DNA of 64,000 nucleotides, taken from positions 62,001 through 126,000 of the forward strand of contig NZ_QFLI01000012.1 of NCBI RefSeq assembly GCF_003202155.1, in the 5' to 3' direction. This DNA is from Marinifilum breve (GTDB taxonomy: Bacteria; Bacteroidota; Bacteroidia; Bacteroidales; Marinifilaceae). A program made the position numbers and the translations under genes. The notes beneath the pieces are model-generated. The model ran no database searches. It saw only the letters and a program-made list of their open reading frames with translations, and was not told the origin of the DNA. Shown here piece by piece: positions 24,092 to 33,534 of the stretch; position 1 is the stretch's first letter; the number at the start of each line of letters is the position of its first letter.

Positions 24092-26563
24092 TTACTCTTG
24101 AAGATAAATGCGTTTTACACGGCGCGAAACGGTGGTGAGTATTTCGTAAGGGATGGTATCGAGCTGCTCGGCCATTTGGCTTACCGGGTAATCGTTGCCA
24201 AAAATGGTAACCGTGTCGCCTTCCTTGGCCTCCACATCGGTAAGGTTTATCATGCTCATGTCCATGCACACATTGCCAACCACAGGGCAAAGCTTGCCGT
24301 TTACCAACACCTTGCCATGGCCGTTGCTTAGCTTGCGGCTGAAACCATCGGCATAACCAATTGGAATAACGCCTATGCGGGTATCTTTTTCGAGCACGCC
24401 CTTGCGCCCGTAACCAATGGTATTTTCTTTCGATACGGTTTTAATTTGCGAGATGGTGGTTTTAAGTGTGCTTACATTCATCAGCTTATCCTGATGCACT
24501 GCACTTACACCATACAAACCAATGCCCAGGCGCACCATTTCGAATTGCGCATCGGCAAAACGTTCAATTCCCGCCGAGTTTAGCACATGGCGATCGATGG
24601 CATAAGAAAAATGCTGGCGTATTGTATCGCTCCATTGCTTGAACAATTGTATTTGATGACGGGTGTAATCGTCGTGTTGCTCCTCATCGGCACCAGCCAA
24701 ATGCGAAAATATCGATCGGATATAGAAATGATCGTTGCTGCGAATTTGCGCAATTAAATCGTCGAGTTCCGATTGCATAAAACCCATGCGATGCATTCCG
24801 GTATCGAGCTTTATGTGTATGGGATAATTTTTAGCCACATTTTTGCGCAAAGCCTGCTGAAATTCGTGCAATATTTTCAGGTTGTAAATTTCGGGTTCCA
24901 GATTGTACTCAATCATGGTTTCGAAACTATGTGGCTCGGGATTCATCACAATAATTGGGATGTTGATTCCTGCATTGCGCAGCTCCACTCCCTCGTCGGC
25001 AATGGCAACTGCCAGGTAATCGACCCTATGATACTGCAAAAGGTTGGCAATTTCTACCGATCCACTTCCGTAAGAGAATGCCTTTACCATTACGGTAAGT
25101 TTGGTTTGCGGTTTAAGCAGCGATCTGAAATAATTCAGGTTGTGCACCATGGCATTTAAATCGACCTCGAGAACGGTTCTGTGTGCCTTAAATTGTAAGG
25201 CTTTCGATATTCGCTCGAAGTGAAAATCCCTGGCTCCTTTTATCAGGATAACCTCATCGTGAAACTTGCTTCGATTAAATTGCGACAGAAACAAATCGGT
25301 ATCCTGATAGAATACTGCATTATCGTCAAACAAATCGGCCTGCATGGATATGCGCTCGCCAATTCCAATGATGCGATCGATTTTTTGCTTGGCAGCCAAT
25401 TTTGCCACCGCTCGGTACAATCGCTTATCGGTGTATCCCGATTGGTAAATATCCGATAGGATGATGCATTTTTTCTTATCGATTTGCTGTCGGTTCATTA
25501 AATCAATAGCAATCTCTAGCGATCCCAAATCGGAATTGTAATAGTCGTTGATTAAAGTGCAATTGCCAAAACCCTCTTTAATTTCCAATCGCATGGCAAC
25601 TGGCTCGAGCTTTAGCATTTCCTGTTTCAAATCCAATGCGTCAATGCCCAGCACCAATGCGGTAACATAGGTAGTAATGGCATTATCGACAGAGGCACGA
25701 TCGGTAAAAGGAATTACAAATTCACTGGTATTTTTTCCAATCTGAATGGTAATATGAGTTCGATTGCCTATCCTTTTCTCCTTTAAAATTCGGCAAAAGG
25801 CATGCTTATATCTGGCCCAGGTGTATTGCTCCTGATTTGGCTCAAGGTTTACCACAAAAGAATTCACCACCAATGCATCATCGGAACAGTACACCACCTT
25901 TTTGCAAGATGCAAACAGCTTTAACTTTTCGGATAACAAATGCTCTTTGTTCTCAAAGTTTTCACGATGTGCTTCGCCAAGGTGGGTAAAAACACCAATA
26001 CTTGGTTGAATGATATCGGCCAATTGCTGCATTTCTTCGGGCTGTGAAATTCCCGCTTCGAAAATTCCCAAATTCGCATTGGTATTCAAATTCCAAACCG
26101 ATAATGGCACTCCAACCTGTGAGTTGTAGCTTTTAGGGCTACGAACTACTCGGTAGGTATTCTGCAAAACCTGATTCAACCACTCCTTCACAATGGTTTT
26201 TCCATTGCTTCCGGTTATCCCGATAACAGGAAAATTAAAATGTTCGCGATGTCTGGCTGTAAGTGTCTGAAGTGCTTTTAATGTATCCTCTACACAAACA
26301 AAAGAAGCATCTGTATATTGTTTTAGGCTAATATCATCCTTACTGATAACAAAAGCCCGAACGCCTTTCTGATATAGGTCTGAGATGTATTTGTGACCGT
26401 CGTGGCGATCGCCCACAATGGCAAAAAACACAGTTTCCTCAGGCAAGTATAAAGATCTGCTGTCAATTGATATGGATTGAATTTCATAATCGGCATTGCC
26501 AATTATTTTCCCATCAACAATCTGGGCTATCAATCCTATGGAATACAATTGTTCAGATCTCAT
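24092..26563 (-). CDS. murF-alr: bifunctional UDP-MurNAc-tripeptide:D-Ala-D-Ala ligase / alanine racemase
   Basis: The 823 residues are a fusion. The N-terminal half (about 1-450) is MurF-like: DSRSLYLPEETVFFAI, ATP loop GITGSNGKTIVKEWL, FEAGISQPEEM, THLGEAHRENF, INDYYNSDLGSLE. The C-terminal half (about 455-823) is Alr: the PLP-lysine region EVDLNAMVHNLNYF ... VMVKAFSYGSGS (PLP Lys in VKAFSYG), then KLDTGMHRMGF, HLAGADEEQ, the catalytic Tyr region GIGLYGVS, and VGNVCMDMSM. It supplies D-Ala and adds D-Ala-D-Ala to the peptidoglycan precursor in the cytoplasm. This fusion is known in Bacteroidota. It is 6 bp downstream of tdk. The alr part is visibly richer in G+C than its neighbours. Confidence 0.95.
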   Translation of the reverse strand: MRSEQLYSIGLIAQIVDGKIIGNADYEIQSISIDSRSLYLPEETVFFAIVGDRHDGHKYISDLYQKGVRAFVISKDDISLKQYTDASFVCVEDTLKALQTLTARHREHFNFPVIGITGSNGKTIVKEWLNQVLQNTYRVVRSPKSYNSQVGVPLSVWNLNTNANLGIFEAGISQPEEMQQLADIIQPSIGVFTHLGEAHRENFENKEHLLSEKLKLFASCKKVVYCSDDALVVNSFVVNLEPNQEQYTWARYKHAFCRILKEKRIGNRTHITIQIGKNTSEFVIPFTDRASVDNAITTYVTALVLGIDALDLKQEMLKLEPVAMRLEIKEGFGNCTLINDYYNSDLGSLEIAIDLMNRQQIDKKKCIILSDIYQSGYTDKRLYRAVAKLAAKQKIDRIIGIGERISMQADLFDDNAVFYQDTDLFLSQFNRSKFHDEVILIKGARDFHFERISKALQFKAHRTVLEVDLNAMVHNLNYFRSLLKPQTKLTVMVKAFSYGSGSVEIANLLQYHRVDYLAVAIADEGVELRNAGINIPIIVMNPEPHSFETMIEYNLEPEIYNLKILHEFQQALRKNVAKNYPIHIKLDTGMHRMGFMQSELDDLIAQIRSNDHFYIRSIFSHLAGADEEQHDDYTRHQIQLFKQWSDTIRQHFSYAIDRHVLNSAGIERFADAQFEMVRLGIGLYGVSAVHQDKLMNVSTLKTTISQIKTVSKENTIGYGRKGVLEKDTRIGVIPIGYADGFSRKLSNGHGKVLVNGKLCPVVGNVCMDMSMINLTDVEAKEGDTVTIFGNDYPVSQMAEQLDTIPYEILTTVSRRVKRIYLQE

Positions 26564-26569
26564 TTAATA

Positions 26570-27160
26570 CTATTTTGTTTCGGTATGATTAATGGCTTTG
26601 GTGTAGCACTCGCGACAAAGTGGTTCGTACTCGTCCTTTTCTCCCAATAAAACCAGTTTTTCAGCTTCTGATAATCTGTGAGAGTAATTGGCCAAATTTC
26701 CACAACGCATACATATTGCGTGCACTTTGGTTACATATTCAGCACGAGCCATTAAGCTTGGGATTGGACCAAATGGTTTTCCTTTAAAATCCATATCCAA
26801 GCCAGCTACAATCACTCTTACCCCCTGGTTTGCCAATTCGTTGCAAACATCCGATAATCCTTCATCGAAGAATTGGGCTTCATCAATACCAACAACATCA
26901 ACATTGCTGGCCAATAGTAAAATATTAGCAGAGGTTTCTACCGGAGTTGATCGAATAGAGTTTGAGTTGTGCGATACCACCTCATCTTCGGAATAACGAA
27001 CATCGATATGAGGTTTGAAAATTTCTACGTTCTGTTGCGCAATCTTAGCACGATTCAAGCGACGGATTAATTCTTCTGTTTTACCAGAAAACATCGACCC
27101 TACAATCACCTCAATCCATCCCTGTCGACCAGCTCTGTTTATATCATTTTCAAGAAACAT
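26570..27160 (-). CDS. tdk: thymidine kinase
   Basis: The start is taken at ATG 27160 (a TTG lies one codon upstream). The 196 residues show the type II thymidine kinase pattern: P-loop [16 protein letters not shown] (about 20-35), [11 protein letters not shown] (Walker B, catalytic Glu), [17 protein letters not shown], and two zinc-binding pairs, CMRCGN and CREC near the C-terminus. It phosphorylates thymidine with ATP for salvage. It is the first gene of a unit with murF-alr (gap 6 bp). Confidence 0.95.
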   Translation of the reverse strand: MFLENDINRAGRQGWIEVIVGSMFSGKTEELIRRLNRAKIAQQNVEIFKPHIDVRYSEDEVVSHNSNSIRSTPVETSANILLLASNVDVVGIDEAQFFDEGLSDVCNELANQGVRVIVAGLDMDFKGKPFGPIPSLMARAEYVTKVHAICMRCGNLANYSHRLSEAEKLVLLGEKDEYEPLCRECYTKAINHTETK

Positions 27161-27388
27161 CAATTATAGTTTAGGTAGTTTTGTGCCACTTATCATTGAA
27201 ATCCAATTGCTTTTGGAAAGTATTCAATGTGTAAATGACATTGTAATGTGATTATTTAAAAATTCAAATGGTTGTTTCATCGATATACAAAAATAGGAAA
27301 AGAATCTTAGCAGAGAGAAAACAATCAAATCAAAAAAATCTCGTTTCTTTGTATAGATTTAATTTAAATCAATAATAAGCTCATTAAC

Positions 27389-28081
27389 ATGGATCATAAA
27401 TTACTACTTCAGCTGCTCCAAAATAAAACAGAGGAAATTCAAAACCTATTGAATCATTTCAAGAACAATCCTGATGATCTGAATAAAGGTTTGAATCTTT
27501 TAGCGGATCGAATTGAAAGTCTTTCAAAAGAATTTGAATTCATGAAGGATGGTTTTTCCAAGGTAAATTCTTCAACTCCAAAAGAGGTAAAAGTTGAATT
27601 GCCAAGTGCTGAAAGTAGCGAATCCAAAGTGATTCAACATGAAGAAAAAAAGGAAGCCGTTAACGAGCTAATCAATGTAACTGTTGAGGTAAAAGCTGAA
27701 CCTGAAACTACACCAGAAATTTCTACAGAACAAAAAGTGGAAACTGTAGTAACAGTCTCAGAAAATTCAAAGGAAGAAAAAACTGAAACCGACGAAATAT
27801 TAAATGACCAACTGCAAAAAAAATCAACAGAAGTAATTGGTGAAAAATTAATCAACGATAAGCTCAGCGATATCCAAACTGCTATTGGTATTAACGATCG
27901 TTTTTTATTTATTCGCGAGCTGTTTGAAAACAATACGGAAGCATACAATTCCAGTATCAAATTCATTAACGAAACAAGTAATTTTAGTGTTCTTGAAGAA
28001 CACTTTAAGAACAACACCAATTGGGATTTCGAAAATCCTACGGTAATTCAGTTTATGGAACTTACTAAAAGAAAATTCTAA
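27389..28081 (+). CDS. conserved acidic protein of unknown function
   Basis: The 230 residues have three parts. First comes an N-terminal helical segment (about 1-60: LLLQLLQNKTEEIQNLLNHF ... LNLLADRIESLSKEFEFM) likely to form a coiled coil. Then there is a low-complexity Glu/Lys/Val-rich linker (about 65-150), followed by a C-terminal folded region beginning at AIGINDRFLFIREL with FENNTEAYNSSIKFINE and WDFENPTVIQFMEL. That C-terminal module is found in many Bacteroidota proteins of unknown function (from memory of the family). There is no signal peptide, so it is probably cytosolic. The gene lies 3 bp before rsmI and is probably cotranscribed with it. Confidence 0.75.
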   Translation: MDHKLLLQLLQNKTEEIQNLLNHFKNNPDDLNKGLNLLADRIESLSKEFEFMKDGFSKVNSSTPKEVKVELPSAESSESKVIQHEEKKEAVNELINVTVEVKAEPETTPEISTEQKVETVVTVSENSKEEKTETDEILNDQLQKKSTEVIGEKLINDKLSDIQTAIGINDRFLFIRELFENNTEAYNSSIKFINETSNFSVLEEHFKNNTNWDFENPTVIQFMELTKRKF

Positions 28082-28084
28082 GAA

Positions 28085-28798
28085 ATGTCAAAATTATACC
28101 TTATTCCTACTCCAATCGGTAATTTGGAGGATATGACCATACGATCTATTAATACCTTAAAAAGTGTCGATTTAATTTTGGCAGAAGATACCAGAACCTC
28201 TGGTTTTCTTTTAAAACACTACGAAATTAGTAAGCCTCTTTTGTCTCATCATAAATTTAACGAACACAAAACTTCCGAGAATATTGCCAACAGAATTTTA
28301 GCTGGCGAATCGGTTGCCCTGATATCGGATGCTGGTACTCCTGCAATTTCAGATCCTGGTTATTTCCTGGTTAAACATTGTGTTGAGCAAGGAATTGAGG
28401 TGGAATGTTTGCCTGGTGCAACAGCTTTTGTTCCTGCTTTGGTAAACTCTGGATTGCCTAACGACAGGTTTTGCTTCGAAGGTTTTCTTCCTCAAAAGAA
28501 GGGACGACAGAGTAAGCTAAATGAATTGGCAGAAGAAAGCAGAACCATGATTTTTTATGAGTCTCCTCACAGGTTGGTAAAAACCTTACAGCAATTTGCT
28601 GAAGTATTTGGCGAAGAAAGAAAAGCTTCTGTTTCGAGAGAGTTGACCAAGTTGCACGAAGAAAATGCAAGAGGTACACTTACCGAATTGATCGCACATT
28701 TTAGTTCTAAAACCGTTAAGGGTGAAATTGTAATTGTTGTAGAAGGCAAAACGGTAGTAAAGAAAAAGAAAGAATACATTAAGAAAGACAGGGTATAG
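28085..28798 (+). CDS. rsmI: 16S rRNA (cytidine1402-2'-O)-methyltransferase
   Basis: The 237 residues show the tetrapyrrole-methylase fold of RsmI: LYLIPTPIGNLEDMTIR, AEDTRTSGFLLKHY, HHKFNEH, VALISDAGTPAISDPGY, LPGATAFVPALVNSGLP, FEGFLPQKKGR and FYESPHRL. With SAM it methylates the 2'-hydroxyl of C1402 in the decoding centre. The C-terminus is a Lys-rich tail (VVKKKKEYIKKD). It is second gene in a pair with the acidic protein. Confidence 0.95.
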   Translation: MSKLYLIPTPIGNLEDMTIRSINTLKSVDLILAEDTRTSGFLLKHYEISKPLLSHHKFNEHKTSENIANRILAGESVALISDAGTPAISDPGYFLVKHCVEQGIEVECLPGATAFVPALVNSGLPNDRFCFEGFLPQKKGRQSKLNELAEESRTMIFYESPHRLVKTLQQFAEVFGEERKASVSRELTKLHEENARGTLTELIAHFSSKTVKGEIVIVVEGKTVVKKKKEYIKKDRV

Positions 28799-28800
28799 TC

Positions 28801-28933
28801 AATTAACAATGATCAATTAAAAATTAATAATATCCTTTTAGTTCAAGCATTTAAGCTATCAAGTTAAAAAATGACAATCATTTTAATTGGGATTTACAAT
28901 TTTATCCCAATTATTCATTGATCATTATTAATT
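28801..28933. repeat. MITE-like inverted-repeat element between converging genes
   Basis: Twenty-bp terminal inverted repeats (28801-28820 and 28914-28933, two mismatches, core AATGATCAAT) enclose about 93 bp. Nested inside is a 9-bp hairpin AATTGGGAT (28885-28893) / ATCCCAATT (28904-28912), which may also act as a weak terminator between rsmI and the PorP/SprF gene. There is no coding content. Confidence 0.4.
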
Positions 28934-28945
28934 GCCAATTGCTTT

Positions 28946-30010
28946 TTAGTCTTCGTGAGAAAACTTCGGACATGAAATAGCCTTATCGCCTAGTTTCTTC
29001 ACTTTCTGGCGACGTTTAAGCTTGCGAATTTCTCTAGGGTTTGAGTAATTGTAATTGAAGGTTAAAGACACCTCTAAACCTCCTCTACTGGATGATGCTA
29101 CCTGTAAGTCTGAAACGTTGATATCATAGGTTAGCATGATTTTTAATCGCTTTCTCTCATAACCAAATGCAGGAATTATATCCTGGGTAAATCGATACCA
29201 CAATCCATAGTGGAAGATGTTGCCCCTGTTTCCAAACAAAGTCATGAAGTTGGCACCAGCAATCCACTCATTGGCATTTTTCTCGGTAGTATACATGATT
29301 TCAGGCTTGAAATACATTCTTGGACTAATCCTACTTTCGGCACCTGCGTGCAGTGCAAATCGTCTTTTAAGGTTATTGGTACTATAGTTGATATCCTGAC
29401 TTTCGTATCGATAAAATGATTCTTTTGGTTCATTGATATGATTTACAGAAGTTCCCAAGAAATACTTGGTTTTTCCTCTGAAATAAGTCATCTGCATTCC
29501 CAAAGAAAAATCCATATAGAATAATGATTGAGAAATAAAATCCTCTCCAGTTTCTCCTCCTTCCAATTGCTCACCAAATGTCAGCTTACTAAGATCAACC
29601 GATTTGTTAATCATTTCAACTCCAATACCTCCATGTAAAAAGAGTGTATTCCCTGCATTCAAACTCTTGTTAAGAGAAGATGCAAACATTACCTGGGTAG
29701 TTTTTAATCCCCCATCACCGGCTTTGTCATTAAAAATCATACCACCAACTCCAATCCAAGATGAACTTAGCAATTGGGTTGATAATTTACCATCTACAAA
29801 AACCGACTGAGAAACAAAAGGAATGGTAACACTATTCCACTGATTACGATAATTTATTCCTCCTCGAAGGTTATAATCGGAATTACCTGTAAGTGCTGGG
29901 TTTAACAATAATGGGATAGAATAGAATTGAGAAGAGTGTACACGCTGAGCAGAGAGTTTAAAAACTCCCGAAATTATAATCAACAAGAAAATAAGAATAC
30001 TCTTCCTCAT
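28946..30010 (-). CDS. PorP/SprF-family type IX secretion outer-membrane protein
   Basis: The start is taken at ATG 30010 (a GTG lies two codons earlier). The 354 residues have a signal peptide (MRKSILIFLLIIISGVFKLSA). The family hallmark opening follows: FYSIPLLLNPALTGNSDYNLRGGINYRNQW, then alternating strands of a beta barrel with GVGGMIFNDKAGDGGL, FSLGMQMTYF and YFLGTSVNHI. PorP/SprF proteins partner with the T9SS and are needed to export proteins with a type B C-terminal domain, as SprF is for SprB. It is the last gene of the adhesin block, next after the only gene there that carries such a domain. A hairpin lies between the two. Confidence 0.9.
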   Translation of the reverse strand: MRKSILIFLLIIISGVFKLSAQRVHSSQFYSIPLLLNPALTGNSDYNLRGGINYRNQWNSVTIPFVSQSVFVDGKLSTQLLSSSWIGVGGMIFNDKAGDGGLKTTQVMFASSLNKSLNAGNTLFLHGGIGVEMINKSVDLSKLTFGEQLEGGETGEDFISQSLFYMDFSLGMQMTYFRGKTKYFLGTSVNHINEPKESFYRYESQDINYSTNNLKRRFALHAGAESRISPRMYFKPEIMYTTEKNANEWIAGANFMTLFGNRGNIFHYGLWYRFTQDIIPAFGYERKRLKIMLTYDINVSDLQVASSSRGGLEVSLTFNYNYSNPREIRKLKRRQKVKKLGDKAISCPKFSHED

Positions 30011-30091
30011 AAACACTCACTTGGGTTTGCCATTTATTCCTAATAGTCATTATAATATTGGCATAAAACCCCAAAACAAAAAATATGAAAA

Positions 30092-30115
30092 TGGGTAATA
30101 TTTCCTTATTACCCA
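30092..30115 (-). terminator. hairpin between the type B adhesin gene and the PorP/SprF gene
   Basis: TGGGTAATA (30092-30100) and TATTACCCA (30107-30115) form a perfect 9-bp stem. On the minus strand it is followed by TTTTCATATTTTTT. It probably ends or attenuates transcription between the two genes. Confidence 0.55.
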
Positions 30116-30220
30116 GACTTTATCTATATCAAGCTTGACAAAATATTTCTTTATTTTGGCGCTCTAAATATAACTAATCAATTTTAAATACTATCATCAT
30201 TAAAATTCGATTGGTCAAAT

Positions 30221-32797
30221 CTATCTTAATATCGTAATGTTACCTGAATTCTGCATTTGACTTCCATCTTTAAAGGTAACTTTCAAGAAATACACATAAG
30301 CATCCATATCCACATTTTGTCCTTTATAGGTACCATCCCATCCTGCACCTGTTCCACGATGCATATGAACAGATTGGAATACTGTATGACCAAGTCGGTT
30401 TACGATCAATAAACTCATGCTTTGCACCTCTTCCACATCACCTGCAAGTTCTAGCCTGTCATTCTTACCATCACCATTAGGTGAAAATGCTGTTGGTAAA
30501 TAAACATTGAATTGACTTCCATTAGTCGATACATTAATTGTATCTCTACCAATACAACCAAACTCATTAGTTACCTCTACACGATACTCTCCAGCTTGAC
30601 TCACTTTAATGACTTGATCAATTTCACTTGGCTTAATTTCAACTCCTGAATTAACATACCACATGTATGATACAAAATCATCACCAGCATCTAAATCAAC
30701 CACCTGACCATTTGTCAATACTATATCATCACCAAGATCTACTTCTGGAGTTGGGTTGAAAGTAACCTCAACACAATCTTCCTCAGTATTTCCATTCTGA
30801 TCGGTCACATAAACACAATATTTACTGCTCTTTTCAACATATATTCCTTCCTCAGTTGATTCCGAAGGAGTCCAACGATAAGTTGCAGTAAAGTCTGCAT
30901 TATTGGTCTTTATTTCAGGTGTCAAGTAGATTCTCTCTCCCAGACAAACATTATCAATATCAGCACCTAAATCAACTGCAAATTTACCTTCTCGTTTGGT
31001 AACACTTATTTCATCTGTTCCAACACAACCTTGAGCACTTGTTACACGAACAGAATATACATTTTCATCGCTTACGGTAATGATTTGCGTAGTTTCACCG
31101 TTTGGCAACCACTCATATGATCCACCAATACCACCATCTCCAGCATCAAGCGTTGCACTTTCATCATCAAACAGAACGATATCATCGCCCAAATCAACAA
31201 TTGGTAATGCATGAACAGTAATCGTAACTTGATCTGTTTGTTCATTTCCTGCATCATCGCGAACTGTTACCGTATAAAGTCCAGATTCGGTAACTGTTAA
31301 TGTTGAAGTTATCGCACCATTTGACCATAAATAGGTATAGTTCTGAGATATCGATGGATTAGGATCCAAAACAATTTCTTCTCCCACACAGATATCCTGA
31401 TCATCACCTAATTCAATTGCAAACACATCATTCACACTTGTAATAACAATCTCATCTGAAGCCGAACAGCCATTAGCATTTGTAACGGTTACACCATAGG
31501 TATTACTTGTGTTTACCTGAATGGTTTGACTCGTTTCCCCTGTAGACCATAAGTAATCGGCACCAGCATTTCCTGCATCAAGCGTTAAGACCTCAGCATC
31601 GGCCAATTGATAATCTGCACCCAAATCAACAGTTGGAGCTTTCCAAACGGTTACATTAACAAATGCCGACGATTGCTTTCCTGTTTTTGTATCGGTTACT
31701 GTAACAGAATAAGTACCTGTTTCATTCACCTCCAATGTATTATTAACCGATCCATCGGACCATAAATAAGTGTAAGTTCCGTCAAAATCGATTTCTGGTG
31801 TTATCACCCTGCTTTCACCCTCACAGAAACTTAAATCTGCTCCTAATCCAACTGAGAAGGATTCAACAACTGTAACATTCGCATAAACGGTATCACCAGC
31901 ACAATCAAATGCACTTCTTTCTATCAGTTTCACCTGATAATCTCCTGGAGTTACTGCCCATTGAACATCGAAACTCAATTGACTATGGAAGTTGTCGCTT
32001 AAACGACTTGTACTTTCATTAAGCACTGTTGCTCCAGCTGGAACAAAAATCTCATATTTTTCACTCTTCTCGATGGTTGCAGTATACGCCTGAATGGTTC
32101 CAGACTGAATTACTGGTTCGTAATCACCAAATGCAGTATTTGGCAAGGCCATTACATCAACCTCCAATGTTTGATTCGCCAAATCTTCCTCAACTGGTAT
32201 TCCGCTCAAAGTTTTTGCTTCAACAAGCAATATTTCTGCCCTGTGCGTTTTACCGGTTGTATTCGGTATCTCCAAATCAAACGTAAATGAATTGGTATAA
32301 ATTTCATCTGCCCCTTCTGGCAATTCTGCCGGAGCTCTATCAATAGAATACTTAAATGTCCAAGGTTTAGGTCCGGTATAATTAACCGTTACGCTAAGCT
32401 TACCATTTGTATCCCCACCATTGTTCATAGCACAAACATATGGCACCTCAAGATCTTCGAATACTGCTGTAGGAGATGCATCGTCTACCACAACAAGCAT
32501 GGTTAACGCTTCCCCGAAACAGTGTGTTCCCAAATCTTCAGGATAAACTTTTACTTCATAAGTTCCCGGATTATTAAACTGATAATCTCCCGACTCAAAT
32601 GTATTTGATGCCAAGTAAGCAACAGATCCATTCGATGTATTGGTTATCGACCAATGATACTTGTATGAAGCATTTTCATCAACCTTAAAATTAAGCTTTG
32701 TTCCTTTTACCACATACTGCTGCGCCACAGCCGCTAATCCTCCCATGAGGATCAGCAGTGCGGTAAGCAGTGTTTTATGTAGTAAGGTTTTGAACAT
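30221..32797 (-). CDS. T9SS type B-sorted surface protein with PKD/Ig-like domains
   Basis: The 858 residues begin with a signal peptide (to about AVAQQ) and the N-terminal domain shared with the seven upstream genes (VKGTKLNFKV ... YKYHWSI ... NPGTYEVKVY ... HCFG). A second domain with a Cys follows (VPYVCAMNN). Then come about five Ig/PKD-like repeats of about 85 residues, each with a 'LGADxxxCxGE' or 'DLGDDIVL ... LDAGD' pattern and YxWSxG. The end is the gliding-type sorting domain: LPTAFSPNGDGKNDRLEL, SMSLLIVNRLGHTVF, GWDGTYKGQ, DAYVYFLKV. This is the only T9SS signal in the block. The protein should be displayed outside the cell, with the downstream PorP/SprF as partner. Confidence 0.9.
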   Translation of the reverse strand: MFKTLLHKTLLTALLILMGGLAAVAQQYVVKGTKLNFKVDENASYKYHWSITNTSNGSVAYLASNTFESGDYQFNNPGTYEVKVYPEDLGTHCFGEALTMLVVVDDASPTAVFEDLEVPYVCAMNNGGDTNGKLSVTVNYTGPKPWTFKYSIDRAPAELPEGADEIYTNSFTFDLEIPNTTGKTHRAEILLVEAKTLSGIPVEEDLANQTLEVDVMALPNTAFGDYEPVIQSGTIQAYTATIEKSEKYEIFVPAGATVLNESTSRLSDNFHSQLSFDVQWAVTPGDYQVKLIERSAFDCAGDTVYANVTVVESFSVGLGADLSFCEGESRVITPEIDFDGTYTYLWSDGSVNNTLEVNETGTYSVTVTDTKTGKQSSAFVNVTVWKAPTVDLGADYQLADAEVLTLDAGNAGADYLWSTGETSQTIQVNTSNTYGVTVTNANGCSASDEIVITSVNDVFAIELGDDQDICVGEEIVLDPNPSISQNYTYLWSNGAITSTLTVTESGLYTVTVRDDAGNEQTDQVTITVHALPIVDLGDDIVLFDDESATLDAGDGGIGGSYEWLPNGETTQIITVSDENVYSVRVTSAQGCVGTDEISVTKREGKFAVDLGADIDNVCLGERIYLTPEIKTNNADFTATYRWTPSESTEEGIYVEKSSKYCVYVTDQNGNTEEDCVEVTFNPTPEVDLGDDIVLTNGQVVDLDAGDDFVSYMWYVNSGVEIKPSEIDQVIKVSQAGEYRVEVTNEFGCIGRDTINVSTNGSQFNVYLPTAFSPNGDGKNDRLELAGDVEEVQSMSLLIVNRLGHTVFQSVHMHRGTGAGWDGTYKGQNVDMDAYVYFLKVTFKDGSQMQNSGNITILR

Positions 32798-32807
32798 TTA
32801 TTCTATA

Positions 32808-33509
32808 TTAAAATTTTATACCACCTGTAATTCTTGGTTTTGGCAATACTGTAATTGTTCTTGTTTTATCAGCATCATCAGCAGGTAAACCAACTGAAGC
32901 ACCATCCTTAGTTTTAGCACTAACAATTACAACTTTGTAAACAGCATCTGTAGTACCATCGTTGATAAATTCATTTGGCACATCTAATTGATCTATTGCA
33001 CTCAAACCTTTTACTTCCACATCAAGTCCAACTTGTGTACCAGTTGGATCCAGAACTCTATAAATCAAATCATATGGAGCTAAACCTCCAGAAAACTCAA
33101 CCGCAAATGAACTATTTCCTCCACTAGCTCCACCGCCAAAAACATTTCCATCTAAATCAGAACAGGTTTGTGCATCGTCGGCTGCTGCAAATAATACTGA
33201 AGCTTGACCTAATACTTCTACAGAAATGGTTTCAGTTTCCGAAATACAGTTCGTTGCATCCGTAGCAAAAACAGTAATATTATATGTTCCCTTAACTTGA
33301 TTCCAATCAACAGTTATAGAGTTTCCTGTAACTGCACTTACATCAGTATTGGTACCAGCAGCGTCTACAGTCCAAGTGTACTTATATCCCGCTACAGGAT
33401 CAACTGTATAAGTATGGCTAGTACCCAAGGTAACTTGTTGGTCAGCCTGTGCACTAGCAAAGTGCACAAGACCAAATGTTAAAACGAATAATAGATATAA
33501 TTTTTTCAT
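32808..33509 (-). CDS. two-domain secreted subunit 6 of the adhesin operon
   Basis: The 233 residues have a signal peptide (MKKLYLLFVLTFGLVHFASA). The shared PKD-like N-terminal domain shows LGTSHTYTV, GYKYTWTVD, ITVDWNQVKGTYNITVF and CISE. The second domain starts with ADDAQTCSDLDG and contains FSGGLAPYDLIYRV and AVYKVVIVSAKTKDGA. It ends right after an inter-domain linker (ITVLPKPRITGGIKF) with no T9SS sorting domain. It is the closest match to the first two domains of the 858-residue protein 10 bp downstream. The function is inferred only: a building block of a surface structure. Confidence 0.8.
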   Translation of the reverse strand: MKKLYLLFVLTFGLVHFASAQADQQVTLGTSHTYTVDPVAGYKYTWTVDAAGTNTDVSAVTGNSITVDWNQVKGTYNITVFATDATNCISETETISVEVLGQASVLFAAADDAQTCSDLDGNVFGGGASGGNSSFAVEFSGGLAPYDLIYRVLDPTGTQVGLDVEVKGLSAIDQLDVPNEFINDGTTDAVYKVVIVSAKTKDGASVGLPADDADKTRTITVLPKPRITGGIKF

Positions 33510-33534
33510 ATTATTATAGTTTATTGATATATCA

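Noticed and set aside
23874-24290. 138-codon minus-strand frame overlapping the end of murF-alr
   Set aside because: It overlaps the conserved C-terminus of the racemase in another frame and runs through the REP-like and inverted repeats; no domain is recognisable.
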